The notes beneath the pieces were generated by a model. The model did not search any database and had not been told where the DNA came from. It saw only the letters and a list, made by a program, of their open reading frames with translations. Below, one piece after another: positions 7,644-15,644 of a stretch of DNA of 30,573 bases (positions within the stretch are counted from its first letter, which is position 1; each line of letters opens with the position of its first letter). The position numbers were made by a program, and so were the translations under genes. The DNA lies in the NCBI GenBank assembly GCA_041890515.1, contig JASDWX010000017.1:1-30573 (forward strand). Direction: 5' to 3'. Origin of the DNA: Colwellia_A sp041890515 (GTDB lineage: Bacteria; Pseudomonadota; Gammaproteobacteria; Enterobacterales; Alteromonadaceae).

Positions 7644-8468
7644 TTATGAGCGTCGAGCTCGGTGCGGTTTAACAATGTTATTCCACGGTATATTATTCGA
7701 ACCTAAGGTCATAAAGTCTGGATTCATTAAACCTTCACGTTGATTATAAGTTAATGGTAAAAATTCACTATCAATAATTGAACCTCCGGCTTGTTCGATT
7801 ATACAATGACTCGCACCAGTATCCCACTCACCCGTAGGGCCAATACGCAAATAGCAATCTGCACCACCTTCCGCAATGAGGCAGTTTTTAAGTGAGCAAC
7901 TACCCAACGCAACATATTCAAAGGAAAAGTTTTCGGTATTAAGGTATTGCTCCATTAAACTGAGCTCTTGTCGGCGGCTAATGGCTATTTTTATTTTCCT
8001 GCTGCCATCATATTTAGCGACATAAATTTGCTTGCTACCGCGTTCACTTTCCTTAAAAGCACCCAGGTTATTTTGTCCGTAATAGGTCAGTTGGTGATCT
8101 GGCGCATGTATAACACCAATGCTAGGCCAACCATTTTCAACCAATGCAATATTAACGGCAAAATCTCCACTGCCCATAATAAACTCACCGGTACCATCAA
8201 TGGGGTCAAGTAACCAATAACGTGACCACTTTTTTCGTTCAACAAGCGGCAATGCACCCACCTCTTCAGAAATTACAGGTATATCTGGCGTTAACCGGGA
8301 AAGCTCTTGCATCAATACATCGTTAGATGCCAAATCTGCACTGGTTACAGGACTATTGTCTTCTTTCATTTCTGAAGTGTAATCACCCGTTTTGTAGTGT
8401 TTAGCAACTTCAATGCCTGCTTTTTTTGCACTCTCTATCGCAACGGCGAGTAATTTTTCACTGTTCAT
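7644..8468 (-). CDS. cysQ: 3'(2'),5'-bisphosphate nucleotidase CysQ
   Basis: Removes the 3' phosphate from adenosine 3',5'-bisphosphate (PAP) and PAPS, recycling the by-product of sulfate assimilation. The 274-residue product carries the inositol-monophosphatase-superfamily metal site: E68-E69 (VISEEVG), D88-P-I-D91-G-T93 (LLDPIDGTGEF), and GEWDTGASH near residue 220 with the third metal-binding Asp. It is somewhat longer than E. coli CysQ (about 246). Its ATG overlaps the nudE stop in ATGA, so the two are translationally coupled; the nudE-cysQ pairing next to the type II secretion cluster is also found, as I recall, in Vibrio. Confidence 0.94.
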   Translation of the reverse strand: MNSEKLLAVAIESAKKAGIEVAKHYKTGDYTSEMKEDNSPVTSADLASNDVLMQELSRLTPDIPVISEEVGALPLVERKKWSRYWLLDPIDGTGEFIMGSGDFAVNIALVENGWPSIGVIHAPDHQLTYYGQNNLGAFKESERGSKQIYVAKYDGSRKIKIAISRRQELSLMEQYLNTENFSFEYVALGSCSLKNCLIAEGGADCYLRIGPTGEWDTGASHCIIEQAGGSIIDSEFLPLTYNQREGLMNPDFMTLGSNNIPWNNIVKPHRARRS

Positions 8469-9058
8469 GGGCGTTCACTTAATTTTTTTATCGAGATTTC
8501 ATTAGATATTTTGTCATTTAAATCTTTCACTAGCATTAACGCCGCGATGCTTCTTGCTTCATTAAAGTCAGGTTGTGCAAGTAAAGATTGATAATCAGCT
8601 ATTTTCCAAGTAACTATTTCTAGCTCTTCAGGTTCATCACCGGGTAATTTTTCAGTATACAAATGTTCCGCTAAATATATTTCCATTGATGCAGCAAAAA
8701 AAGCAGGTGCCATTGCTACTCGATGAACATGAGTGAGTTTTTCTGCGCCATAACCCACCTCTTCTTTTAATTCACGATTAGCAGCATGCTCTGCACTTTC
8801 ACCAGCATCAATAAGCCCTTTGGGGAAGCCAAGTTCATAGCTATGTGTGCCCGCACAATACTCTCTAACCAGCAATAATGTTTCATAGTCTAGCATAGGT
8901 ACGATCAATACAGCGCCTCGGCCATAGCCTTGCATCCGCTCATATTCTCGTTTTACGCCATTGCTAAAGGTGAGATCTATTTGTTCAATAGCAAACAACC
9001 GACTTTTGGCAACTTGTTTACGATGAGTAATTTCGGGGAGTGTCAGAATATTGCTCAT
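8465..9058 (-). CDS. nudE: ADP-compounds hydrolase NudE (Nudix)
   Basis: A 197-residue Nudix hydrolase. The Nudix box spans 81-103: G81-x5-E87-x7-R95-E96-L-K-E99-E100-V-G-Y, with metal-binding R/E residues intact. NudE enzymes hydrolyse ADP-ribose, AP3A and NADH-type dinucleotides; the N-terminal motif IEQIDLTFSNGVKREYER and the insert YELGFPKG preceding the box favour NudE over other Nudix families. First gene of the minus-strand nudE-cysQ-yceI-like group and divergent from yrfG, separated by 100 bp. E. coli also has nudE near yrfG. Confidence 0.93.
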   Translation of the reverse strand: MSNILTLPEITHRKQVAKSRLFAIEQIDLTFSNGVKREYERMQGYGRGAVLIVPMLDYETLLLVREYCAGTHSYELGFPKGLIDAGESAEHAANRELKEEVGYGAEKLTHVHRVAMAPAFFAASMEIYLAEHLYTEKLPGDEPEELEIVTWKIADYQSLLAQPDFNEARSIAALMLVKDLNDKISNEISIKKLSERP

Positions 9059-9098
9059 GGTGGCGAAAACCTAACAGTAAAATATTAATAATATAGTT

Positions 9099-9128
9099 TT
9101 AGAATAGCACGTTAACTTTAGATATAAT
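9099..9128 (+). promoter_or_regulatory. Candidate sigma70 promoter of yrfG
   Basis: A perfect -10 box TATAAT (9123-9128) follows a weak -35 TTAGAA (9099-9104) by 18 bases. Transcription would start near 9135, about 24 bases before the yrfG ATG; AAGGA lies 8 bases before that ATG. Confidence 0.45.
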
Positions 9129-9158
9129 TAATAAATAATTGCTCAAAGGAAAATAAAT

Positions 9159-9833
9159 ATGCTCAATTGGTCAAAAATTTCTACCGTTCTTTTAGATATG
9201 GACGGCACGATTCTCGATTTACATTTTGATAACCATTTTTGGCTCCATCATTTGCCTTTACGTTATAGTACAGCAGCAAAAATTTCATTGGAACAAGCGA
9301 AAGCAGACTTAGCAATCCATTTTGAAAAAGTGGCCGGAACAATTGATTGGTACTGTTTAGATTATTGGGCTGAGCTAACAAATTTACCCATTCAATCATT
9401 GAAACGCGAAATACAGCACTTAATCAGTTTGCGAAGTGATGCACATGACTTTATGTTGGCATTACGAGAGAGTGGCCGAGAGATAATTCTCGTTACTAAT
9501 GCTCATCCTGATAGTTTGTCCCTTAAAATCGAACGCACTCAACTCGACAAGTATTTTGATGTTTTATACTCGACTCATGAATTTGGCGTGACTAAAGAGT
9601 CACAACTATTATGGGAGCGTTTACAAGATAAACAAGGATTTACTCTCGAGAACACTTTATTTGTCGATGATAGTATTAATATTTTAGAGTCAGCTGAACT
9701 ATATGGCATTAAGCATTTATTAGCCGTAGAAAATCCTGATAGTCAAAAACCAATACGTACAATTAACCATTTTCCATCGACGTCAGATTTTAGAACCTTA
9801 ATTGATGACGTAATAAAGCATCCCGTTAGGTAA
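9159..9833 (+). CDS. yrfG: GMP/IMP nucleotidase YrfG (HAD superfamily)
   Basis: A 224-residue HAD phosphatase. Motif I is D13-M-D15-G-T (nucleophile and acid/base), motif II TNAHP (T113), motif III the lysine of TKES, and motif IV FVDDS (D170-D171). An alpha-helical cap lies between motifs I and II. E. coli YrfG dephosphorylates GMP and IMP; the substrate here is inferred by orthology. E. coli order is nudE-...-yrfG-hslR-hslO; here the same genes appear in that order, with the gsp operon lying between yrfG and hslR. Confidence 0.9.
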   Translation: MLNWSKISTVLLDMDGTILDLHFDNHFWLHHLPLRYSTAAKISLEQAKADLAIHFEKVAGTIDWYCLDYWAELTNLPIQSLKREIQHLISLRSDAHDFMLALRESGREIILVTNAHPDSLSLKIERTQLDKYFDVLYSTHEFGVTKESQLLWERLQDKQGFTLENTLFVDDSINILESAELYGIKHLLAVENPDSQKPIRTINHFPSTSDFRTLIDDVIKHPVR

Positions 9834-9848
9834 TTAATGCGTGTTATT

Positions 9849-9913
9849 CATCCTGAATACCACCAGGATGATTGCTACTTAACTTCGTTAGATTAACGAG
9901 TTAAGTAGCAATC
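9849..9913. repeat. Paired hairpins between convergent yrfG and gspN
   Basis: Two inverted repeats share one base. CATCCTG (9849-9855) pairs with CAGGATG (9864-9870). GATTGCTACTTAACT (9870-9884) pairs perfectly with 9899-9913, and inside it CGTT (9886-9889) pairs with AACG (9895-9898), giving about 19 bp with one unpaired T. The big stem reaches into the gspN stop codon. No T run follows in either direction, so it is not a classical terminator; it may act as a 3' mRNA barrier or be a dispersed palindromic repeat. Confidence 0.7.
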
Positions 9914-10655
9914 AAAAATTCAATCGATAACGTCCTTGTTTATCAGCCTTACCAATAAACGGTAATATAGGTTTTATTTTTTTGGGAAAATTAACACCGG
10001 GTATTAAAAAACCATTACCAGAGGCTTTATTCATGCTATGTAAATAAGCCGTAAACGTTAATCCCAGATCGTTTTTAGGTGACATTATAAAAGTTAGTGC
10101 ACCTTTTTCGCAGGCTAAATTAGCGGATAATGCCCCTAGACTTACCTTTTCAGACAATGCCGTCACTGATGCTTTTTTCCATTGAATAATACCCTTCATT
10201 TCTTCACAGATAGGCTTGCCAATAATAAACTCATCAATTTTTATATCAATAACGTTATGAGCTTCTACAGGTATAGCTAAATTAAGTTTTTCAGCAATTT
10301 GATTCGCCACTAAACTTATATCTACATCCGTTATTTTAATTTGACCAAGTAATTGAGTAGCGGTTAACTTTCCTTCCGGCCCACTGACTAATGCACCACC
10401 AAAGTTTACCCTTACTTTTGGGTCAAGCATCAGTAATGAGAAGAAGCTTAATTCACTCCTCACGTCATTAATTTCAACATCATTAATGCGCACTTTTTTT
10501 GCGTAACTTTGCCATACAGTGCCTGAAAGTTCAGATACTTGACTGTTTTTTGGTAAATGAACAAAACTTACTACCCACGCTGCAGGCATGGTGGCCATTA
10601 AAAAAACTAAATAAGCACTAAAGAAAATTGCTCCGTAAGCAAACCATTTTTTCAT
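9912..10655 (-). CDS. gspN: Type II secretion protein N
   Basis: A 247-residue inner-membrane-anchored protein of the type II secretion system. It has one N-terminal helix (about 7-29) and a periplasmic beta-rich domain with the GspN pattern 'LSGTVWQSYAKKVRINDVEI...' that ends in 'GRYRLNF', typical of the family. GspN is an accessory component not present in every T2SS; its exact role is not settled. It is the last gene of the operon; its ATG overlaps the gspM stop in TAATG. Confidence comes from family pattern plus position. Confidence 0.92.
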   Translation of the reverse strand: MKKWFAYGAIFFSAYLVFLMATMPAAWVVSFVHLPKNSQVSELSGTVWQSYAKKVRINDVEINDVRSELSFFSLLMLDPKVRVNFGGALVSGPEGKLTATQLLGQIKITDVDISLVANQIAEKLNLAIPVEAHNVIDIKIDEFIIGKPICEEMKGIIQWKKASVTALSEKVSLGALSANLACEKGALTFIMSPKNDLGLTFTAYLHSMNKASGNGFLIPGVNFPKKIKPILPFIGKADKQGRYRLNF

Positions 10656-11125
10656 TAACCTTTTCCTAATTGTAAGCGACGAACTCTCACTACACCGTTA
10701 CGATCTGCTTTACTTAAATCAATACTTTTCACTAATAAACCTTCATTGTTTGCTAAGAATTCAAGCCAACTGAGTAATTGAGTAAATGGCACTTCGTCGA
10801 TCCATACTTGTAGGTCTTCACCTTGCGGTTGTATGCGATCAATCGATATATTATTCCTACCTGCACTGCTGTTAACAATACTTGAAAGGCTACCTTTACT
10901 GCCGGTTGATGCACTGCTCTTTTTAGCCTGCTGATAGCGCTGTGCACTTTCTTGCACCCAGGTATAAAGAGTTTGTTGTCTAACTAATTTTTGTTGTGTG
11001 GAATTGATGTTATTTTCCAGTGGTTGCCAAACCAAGCTATAAAATAAGAACAGCACCACAGCAAAGCTCATCATAGTAACGAGTCGTTGCTCAGCGCTTT
11101 TTAATTGTTGCCACCAAGTTTTCAT
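10655..11125 (-). CDS. gspM: Type II secretion inner-membrane platform protein M
   Basis: A 156-residue bitopic protein: short cytoplasmic N-terminus, one membrane helix (about 16-34), a coiled segment, then a small periplasmic ferredoxin-like domain (about 80-150, including IDRIQPQGEDLQVWIDEVPFTQLLSWLE). GspM partners GspL in the platform that couples the GspE ATPase to the pseudopilus. Both ends overlap neighbours through TAATG (gspL/gspM and gspM/gspN), showing tight translational coupling. Confidence 0.94.
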   Translation of the reverse strand: MKTWWQQLKSAEQRLVTMMSFAVVLFLFYSLVWQPLENNINSTQQKLVRQQTLYTWVQESAQRYQQAKKSSASTGSKGSLSSIVNSSAGRNNISIDRIQPQGEDLQVWIDEVPFTQLLSWLEFLANNEGLLVKSIDLSKADRNGVVRVRRLQLGKG

Positions 11126-12456
11126 TAACGTCCCTTACTGTTATTCGTTGATTTTTTCGTCGTGATATTACTGGTAATGCTGAATGACCCCGATATTTGC
11201 TCACCTTGGTTGTTTTGTGCACCAAGGGATACCGTTAAATCACTCTTTTCAAGCGCTATTTTAAATTTATCAAAGTACTGATAATCACTAGCAAATGCCT
11301 GCATACGAATTTCATTGCGTTTGCCATCAAACTTCAACGTTTGAGGCTTTATATCCTTCACTAAGGCAAGTGCAGGCTGAACTTGGGTCAATATTGTTAA
11401 GAAGCCACTTTCAGCGCTAGAGCTACCGATTTCTTTTAGTTTTTGTTTGAGTTGAGAGCGAATTGTTGATATTCGAACGCGTTTAGTTTCTGGGAAAGCT
11501 TTTTTGTAGGTGCTAATAATTTGCTGCTCTAATATAGCTTGCTGACTATTAAGCTGTATTAATTCAGCACCTTTAATACCAACATTAAGTAATAATGCGA
11601 AAGTTGCAATACCTGCAGCCCAAAACCAACTTGTTAATGCAGGTGACCTCTGTTCTTTGGTTTTGAATTCACCTTGCAGCAAGTTGAACTTTCCGGCTTT
11701 ATCACTATTAAATGTTGTGGCTAATAGCGCCAGAGGAAGCTCTTCAGGCATTGGGTTTATGGTAAGTTCAGCCTCTGATTCAGGTAATGCTGAATAAGCG
11801 TTCAAACAAAAGCCCGTTGAACTTATATTATCTCGATTATCTGTTAAACCTTCTTTTTCGTTATGATCTAACTCTTCTGTTTGGGTATCGCAAAGCGATT
11901 GACTAATTAATGGCCAAGTGTTCGTGTCTATCGTGATGCCTTGCCATAGTCCTTGGCGAATCAGTATTTGTTCACCCAGAACAATTATGCTCCCCGTATT
12001 AGCTTCATTTGACAATGGCATAGCTAATACATCAGGGAGCATTTTTTTACAAATAATAGCGGCATTTTTTAGCCATTCATTCCAGAGTTCAAGCTGAGCA
12101 TATTCAACTACCGCAACAAAACAGTTATGTTCATTGTCAGCGATCTTGATATCGTTATAAGCAAAGAATAAGTTTTCAACATCTTGTGCCAATTCATCTT
12201 CAAGCATATAGGGTACAGCTAGGCGCATGGCTTTTGAAGATTTACTGGGTACTTTTAAACTTTTTAAACTCACGTCACTCGCAGGCACAAACGTAATAAC
12301 TTCACGTTGTTTTGACTTTTCCGCTAATTGATCTAACGCATTGGCATGAGGAAGTTCACCACTCGCAATGATGCCTTCTTTATCATCACTAAAAATTAAC
12401 CAGTGCACCGCGTCTTTCGCGTTACTACCTAATCGGATGTATAACTTTTCGGTCAT
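11125..12456 (-). CDS. gspL: Type II secretion platform protein L
   Basis: A 443-residue platform protein. Residues 1-245 form the cytoplasmic actin-like domain (RLG at 8-10 and LKSLKVPSKSSKAMRLAVPY at 65-83, where the GspE-binding face begins). A single membrane helix lies at about 277-296, and residues 300-430 are the periplasmic domain that pairs with GspM. Residues 191-215 form a polar stretch (TQTEELDHNEKEG...) that may be a linker insertion in the cytoplasmic part. Start and stop both use TAATG overlaps with gspK and gspM. Confidence 0.95.
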   Translation of the reverse strand: MTEKLYIRLGSNAKDAVHWLIFSDDKEGIIASGELPHANALDQLAEKSKQREVITFVPASDVSLKSLKVPSKSSKAMRLAVPYMLEDELAQDVENLFFAYNDIKIADNEHNCFVAVVEYAQLELWNEWLKNAAIICKKMLPDVLAMPLSNEANTGSIIVLGEQILIRQGLWQGITIDTNTWPLISQSLCDTQTEELDHNEKEGLTDNRDNISSTGFCLNAYSALPESEAELTINPMPEELPLALLATTFNSDKAGKFNLLQGEFKTKEQRSPALTSWFWAAGIATFALLLNVGIKGAELIQLNSQQAILEQQIISTYKKAFPETKRVRISTIRSQLKQKLKEIGSSSAESGFLTILTQVQPALALVKDIKPQTLKFDGKRNEIRMQAFASDYQYFDKFKIALEKSDLTVSLGAQNNQGEQISGSFSITSNITTKKSTNNSKGR

Positions 12457-13496
12457 TACTCTCGTCCTATGGTACGACTAACTACTGAGATATTATTATT
12501 ACTTTCAACTTTCATTAAAGTACTTAATGCGAAATAACTGTTATTAAAACTCGCGATGCTTTTCAATCTAAAATACTGACTTTTAACATCAAATTGATCC
12601 TTTTGATCTTGAGTTAATGCGTTGTGTTTTGATATGTCTGGGAGACTAAAAAATTCGTTCTTCGTTTTAAAACCATCTCCCGGGCGGTCAGCCAATGCTT
12701 TCTCTGCATCGGCTAAAGGAATAGCCAATAATACCTCTAATAAATTAGCTTGCTCACTACTAATAGTATTTAAGTTTATCTGATGCAAATCGTTATTTGG
12801 CAATATACAGGCAAACTTTTTTAATTGATTAATAACGGGTATCGTAAAATGTTCAATCAGCCGTAATTCAGTGATACTTGCCAGATAGTGATTAGCGGGT
12901 AAATAAGGAAATTCTTTTGCTGCGTAGTCATTATCTTCTGCACCACCAGCACTCGCGATAGCACTGTCATTATCCAGCCAATCAACTAATGCATCAGTCA
13001 TGTATTCAGCTTCAAAAGAATTAACACCTTCAACATCTAGTGAAACAATCAATGCCTGAAAAGCCTCTTGTATTGCTGGCCTAGCAGAACCGGGGGGGGC
13101 CACGCTTCTATCAACTCTTAATGCATTCAGATTAAAACATGCTTGCATATCGAAAATTTCACCCGTAATTTTCCCAAAATCTACTGGATAACTTGTTTCA
13201 CCCTGCGCCCACATTTGCTCTAAATGAGTCACTTTTGGGTCATCTTCAAACGTTGTAATTAATATTCTTTTTGCAAAAGCTTCCGCGCCCATCGCATACC
13301 AATAAGCTTGCTGATTTAAAGTGATATTATTGGTACGTTGCATTTGCAACTGCAACCGCCCTGTCATTTGTGTCACAAGTACAGCTGCTAGTGCAACAAT
13401 AAGCAAAACAGTAATTAATGCAACACCACGCACTTTATTAGCGGGTATGCTCTGATCATGAAAAGCGAAAGGTGAGTTTTTCATAAATTTACCCAT
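12456..13496 (-). CDS. gspK: Type II secretion minor pseudopilin K
   Basis: The large minor pseudopilin that caps the pseudopilus tip with GspI and GspJ. The prepilin cleavage site is VRG|VALITVLLIVALA; residue +5 after cleavage is Thr, not the Glu present in other pseudopilins, a known GspK trait. The globular region (about 290 residues) has the alpha-helical insert with VDWLDNDS. ATG at 13496 gives 346 residues; a further in-frame ATG at 13484, preceded by GGG at 7 bases, is also possible, and a TTG at 13502 is unlikely. A run of eight G (C-strand tccggggggggc region near 13091-13098 on +) encodes Ala-Pro-Pro; it is a potential slippage site but the frame is intact. Confidence 0.94.
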   Translation of the reverse strand: MGKFMKNSPFAFHDQSIPANKVRGVALITVLLIVALAAVLVTQMTGRLQLQMQRTNNITLNQQAYWYAMGAEAFAKRILITTFEDDPKVTHLEQMWAQGETSYPVDFGKITGEIFDMQACFNLNALRVDRSVAPPGSARPAIQEAFQALIVSLDVEGVNSFEAEYMTDALVDWLDNDSAIASAGGAEDNDYAAKEFPYLPANHYLASITELRLIEHFTIPVINQLKKFACILPNNDLHQINLNTISSEQANLLEVLLAIPLADAEKALADRPGDGFKTKNEFFSLPDISKHNALTQDQKDQFDVKSQYFRLKSIASFNNSYFALSTLMKVESNNNISVVSRTIGRE

Positions 13497-13511
13497 GACC
13501 AAACAGCGTTA

Positions 13512-14141
13512 TTATCCTGGCGCATTTTTATCACCTGCTACTAAAAACTCCCGGCGGATCAAACCATAATCTGTTGTGATGAATTCTACAGCAATAGCTT
13601 TGGGTAAACTTTTTTTTATGATTGCTTTTTGCCATTTTTTCTCATAAAAGAATTCGAAATTTAGCTCCTCAATTTCTGTGATCAGTTTTCTTACTTTTGG
13701 TTCTTGTCCTTGTATCGCATCTACAAAATTGAAATGAAGCCGTTCAAAAGTCCCATCATTTAACTGATACGCGACTGACTGCATATTACTGCGGGGTAAA
13801 AGTAATCCTGGGTTTGTCCAACCGTGCCGAACAAATGCCAATGTACTTTCACTATCTGAAAAACTATTACTATCGGTATATATAAAGTCTTCCTGTGGCG
13901 CTTCTCCATTAAATCGGATGCTTCGTTCGGCAATTTGTAATAAATCACGTTCAATTAATAAAAAACCACGTTGTAATTCATTCACACGGTCGGTGCGAAC
14001 TTTTGATGACTCATTACTTTTTAATACGGTGTTAAAAATACTGAAGCTGCTCATGCTGATCAATGAAAATATAGCAATGGCAATCAGTACTTCTAATAAA
14101 GTAAAGCCTCTAGCCTTTGAGCTTTTCAACGGTGTAAACAT
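13512..14141 (-). CDS. gspJ: Type II secretion minor pseudopilin J
   Basis: A 209-residue minor pseudopilin. Leader MFTPLKSSKARG is cleaved before FTLLEVLIAIAIFSL, with Glu at +5. The globular part carries the GspJ pattern RVNELQRGFLLIERDLLQIAERSIR and ends in the usual YGLIRREFLV strand. GspJ joins GspI and GspK in the tip complex. Its ATG overlaps the gspI stop by one base (TAATG), and gspK follows within a few bases. Confidence 0.95.
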   Translation of the reverse strand: MFTPLKSSKARGFTLLEVLIAIAIFSLISMSSFSIFNTVLKSNESSKVRTDRVNELQRGFLLIERDLLQIAERSIRFNGEAPQEDFIYTDSNSFSDSESTLAFVRHGWTNPGLLLPRSNMQSVAYQLNDGTFERLHFNFVDAIQGQEPKVRKLITEIEELNFEFFYEKKWQKAIIKKSLPKAIAVEFITTDYGLIRREFLVAGDKNAPG

Positions 14142-14539
14142 TATGGCTGACTCTTCGAAACAAAGGTAACCATACTAGAAACTGCTAACTTTTGATCTTC
14201 TTTATTACGAATTTCGACAACAACAGACCGCATATTATTGTTTTCTGTTTTAATCACTTTTTGTAGCCAAAACCATTCTTGGCCAGCCATTTCGACTTTA
14301 CCTTTTTTATTGTTTTTTGGTGGCCATTTGGGGTCTAAAGTTACGGCAACTAGTTGATTAGAGGCTACCCAATTTGCTAAGACTTTATTTTCTAAATGGC
14401 TCAAGTTTTTAAAGTTACTGTCTGCTGCACTCAGTAACGCAATGCCTGCAATAGAAAAAATTGCCATCGCCAACATCACTTCAATTAGCGTAAAACCTAA
14501 TAAAAAGGTACTAGGTGATTTATTTACCTTATTCATCAT
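14141..14539 (-). CDS. gspI: Type II secretion minor pseudopilin I
   Basis: A 132-residue minor pseudopilin with leader ending STFLLG and mature start FTLIEVMLAMAIFSIAG (Glu at +5). The C-terminal part has the family pattern ENKVLANWVASNQL and the tryptophan-containing GQEWFW strand. ATG at 14539 is chosen: AGGG lies 10 bases before it, and it gives a normal-length leader; the frame is open to 14557 inside gspH. The gspH stop at 14529 overlaps the gspI start region, so the two are coupled. Confidence 0.93.
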   Translation of the reverse strand: MMNKVNKSPSTFLLGFTLIEVMLAMAIFSIAGIALLSAADSNFKNLSHLENKVLANWVASNQLVAVTLDPKWPPKNNKKGKVEMAGQEWFWLQKVIKTENNNMRSVVVEIRNKEDQKLAVSSMVTFVSKSQP

Positions 14540-15167
14540 CAAAAAGAGGCCCTTCAACGCTTAATGGTGTGGTATACAAACCCGTAACTGTATAATGTAA
14601 TTTTGGTTCAGTATAATCATTTTGAGTTATTTGAAAACGTAAGCTAAACGGTGTAATTTCACCGCTGGAAAGTATATAAATTTGTGGAATAAGTTTTTTT
14701 TCTTCTATGTTATTTTCCGAATCACGGTCTTCACTCAGTTCATCGTCAGGGTCTTTATTGTCTTCTTGTAGTTCATTAAATAATTTGGTATCAAATAACT
14801 GAGGTTCTTCTATGGGTAAATCATCAAGTTGTAAAACCAGCTCAACACCTTCAGGTAATTCATACCGACTGAATAATTTATTTTCAGATACATCAGTCCA
14901 GTTTTTCCCATCATAACCGAGGAATTGATAACCTTTTTTATCAATCATTAAGCCTAATTCAATATTGTTTAACATGCCATATTCAGCAGCGATGTTAAAA
15001 ATTCCAGCAAAGCGTTTACTGGACAGTTCGAGCGTTTCTTCTGCTTTGTCTCCAGAAGCACTAAACTGGATAACAGAAACCATTAGGCCAACAAGCACAA
15101 TAACTAGCATCACTTCAATTAAAGTAAAACCGTTGTTACGTGTCCTGTTTTTAATATGATGGCTCAT
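14529..15167 (-). CDS. gspH: Type II secretion minor pseudopilin H, with acidic insertion
   Basis: A 212-residue pseudopilin. The processing site is NNG13|FTLIEVMLVIVLVGL with Glu at +5 (E18). The globular domain follows the GspH plan (KRFAGIFNIAAEYGMLNNIELGLMID; YQFLGYDGKNW; final LHYTVTGLYTTPL). Residues 131-157 are a strongly acidic, low-complexity stretch in which 13 of 26 residues (132-157) are Asp or Glu, placed before the strand IPQIYILSSGEITPFSL. This makes the protein longer than a typical GspH of about 160-195 residues. It probably forms a surface loop. Located 20 bases after gspG. Confidence 0.93.
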   Translation of the reverse strand: MSHHIKNRTRNNGFTLIEVMLVIVLVGLMVSVIQFSASGDKAEETLELSSKRFAGIFNIAAEYGMLNNIELGLMIDKKGYQFLGYDGKNWTDVSENKLFSRYELPEGVELVLQLDDLPIEEPQLFDTKLFNELQEDNKDPDDELSEDRDSENNIEEKKLIPQIYILSSGEITPFSLRFQITQNDYTEPKLHYTVTGLYTTPLSVEGPLFDDE

Positions 15168-15187
15168 GGTATTTTTTTGGGTTATAC

Positions 15188-15643
15188 CTATTGGTAGTCG
15201 CCAAGATTCCAGTTGCCAATGTCATCTTCTGTACCTTGTTCTCCATCAGGTCCCATGCTAAAAATATCAATATCACCATTTTCGCCTGGATTTAATAATT
15301 GATATGCGTTGCCCCAAGGATCATCAGGTAAACGTTTAACGTACCCACCATTTGGAAAGCGACGTGGTAAAGGTTCAATATCAGTTTCTTCAACCAATGC
15401 TTCTAAACCTTGTTCTGTATTTGGATATTTATAATTATCCATTTTGTACATGGTTAACGATGTTTCCAAGCCATTAATATCTTGTACCGCTTTTTGAAGT
15501 TTTGCTGTGTCCATATTGCCCATTAAATTTTGGACCACGACACTGCCCAGTAAACCTATGACCACGACTACCACCATCACTTCTAATAAAGTAAAACCTC
15601 GTTGTTTATTGTTTGTTTTAATCGGTTGATTTACTTTGTTCAT
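15188..15643 (-). CDS. gspG: Type II secretion major pseudopilin G
   Basis: The main pseudopilus subunit, 151 residues. Leader MNKVNQPIKTNNKQRG is cut before FTLLEVMVVVVVIGLLGSVV, with Glu at +5 (E21). The mature domain has the expected YKMDNYKYPNTEQGLEAL, the DPWGNAYQLLNPG segment and the C-terminal calcium-binding loop SMGPDGEQGTEDDIGNW. A strong ribosome binding site (AGGAGG, formed at the end of gspF) stands just before the ATG, fitting the need for high expression. Confidence 0.97.
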   Translation of the reverse strand: MNKVNQPIKTNNKQRGFTLLEVMVVVVVIGLLGSVVVQNLMGNMDTAKLQKAVQDINGLETSLTMYKMDNYKYPNTEQGLEALVEETDIEPLPRRFPNGGYVKRLPDDPWGNAYQLLNPGENGDIDIFSMGPDGEQGTEDDIGNWNLGDYQ

Positions 15644-15644
15644 A

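Noticed and set aside
13080..13105. Possible frameshift at the G/C run in gspK
   Set aside because: The reading frame is open through the run and encodes a normal GspK.
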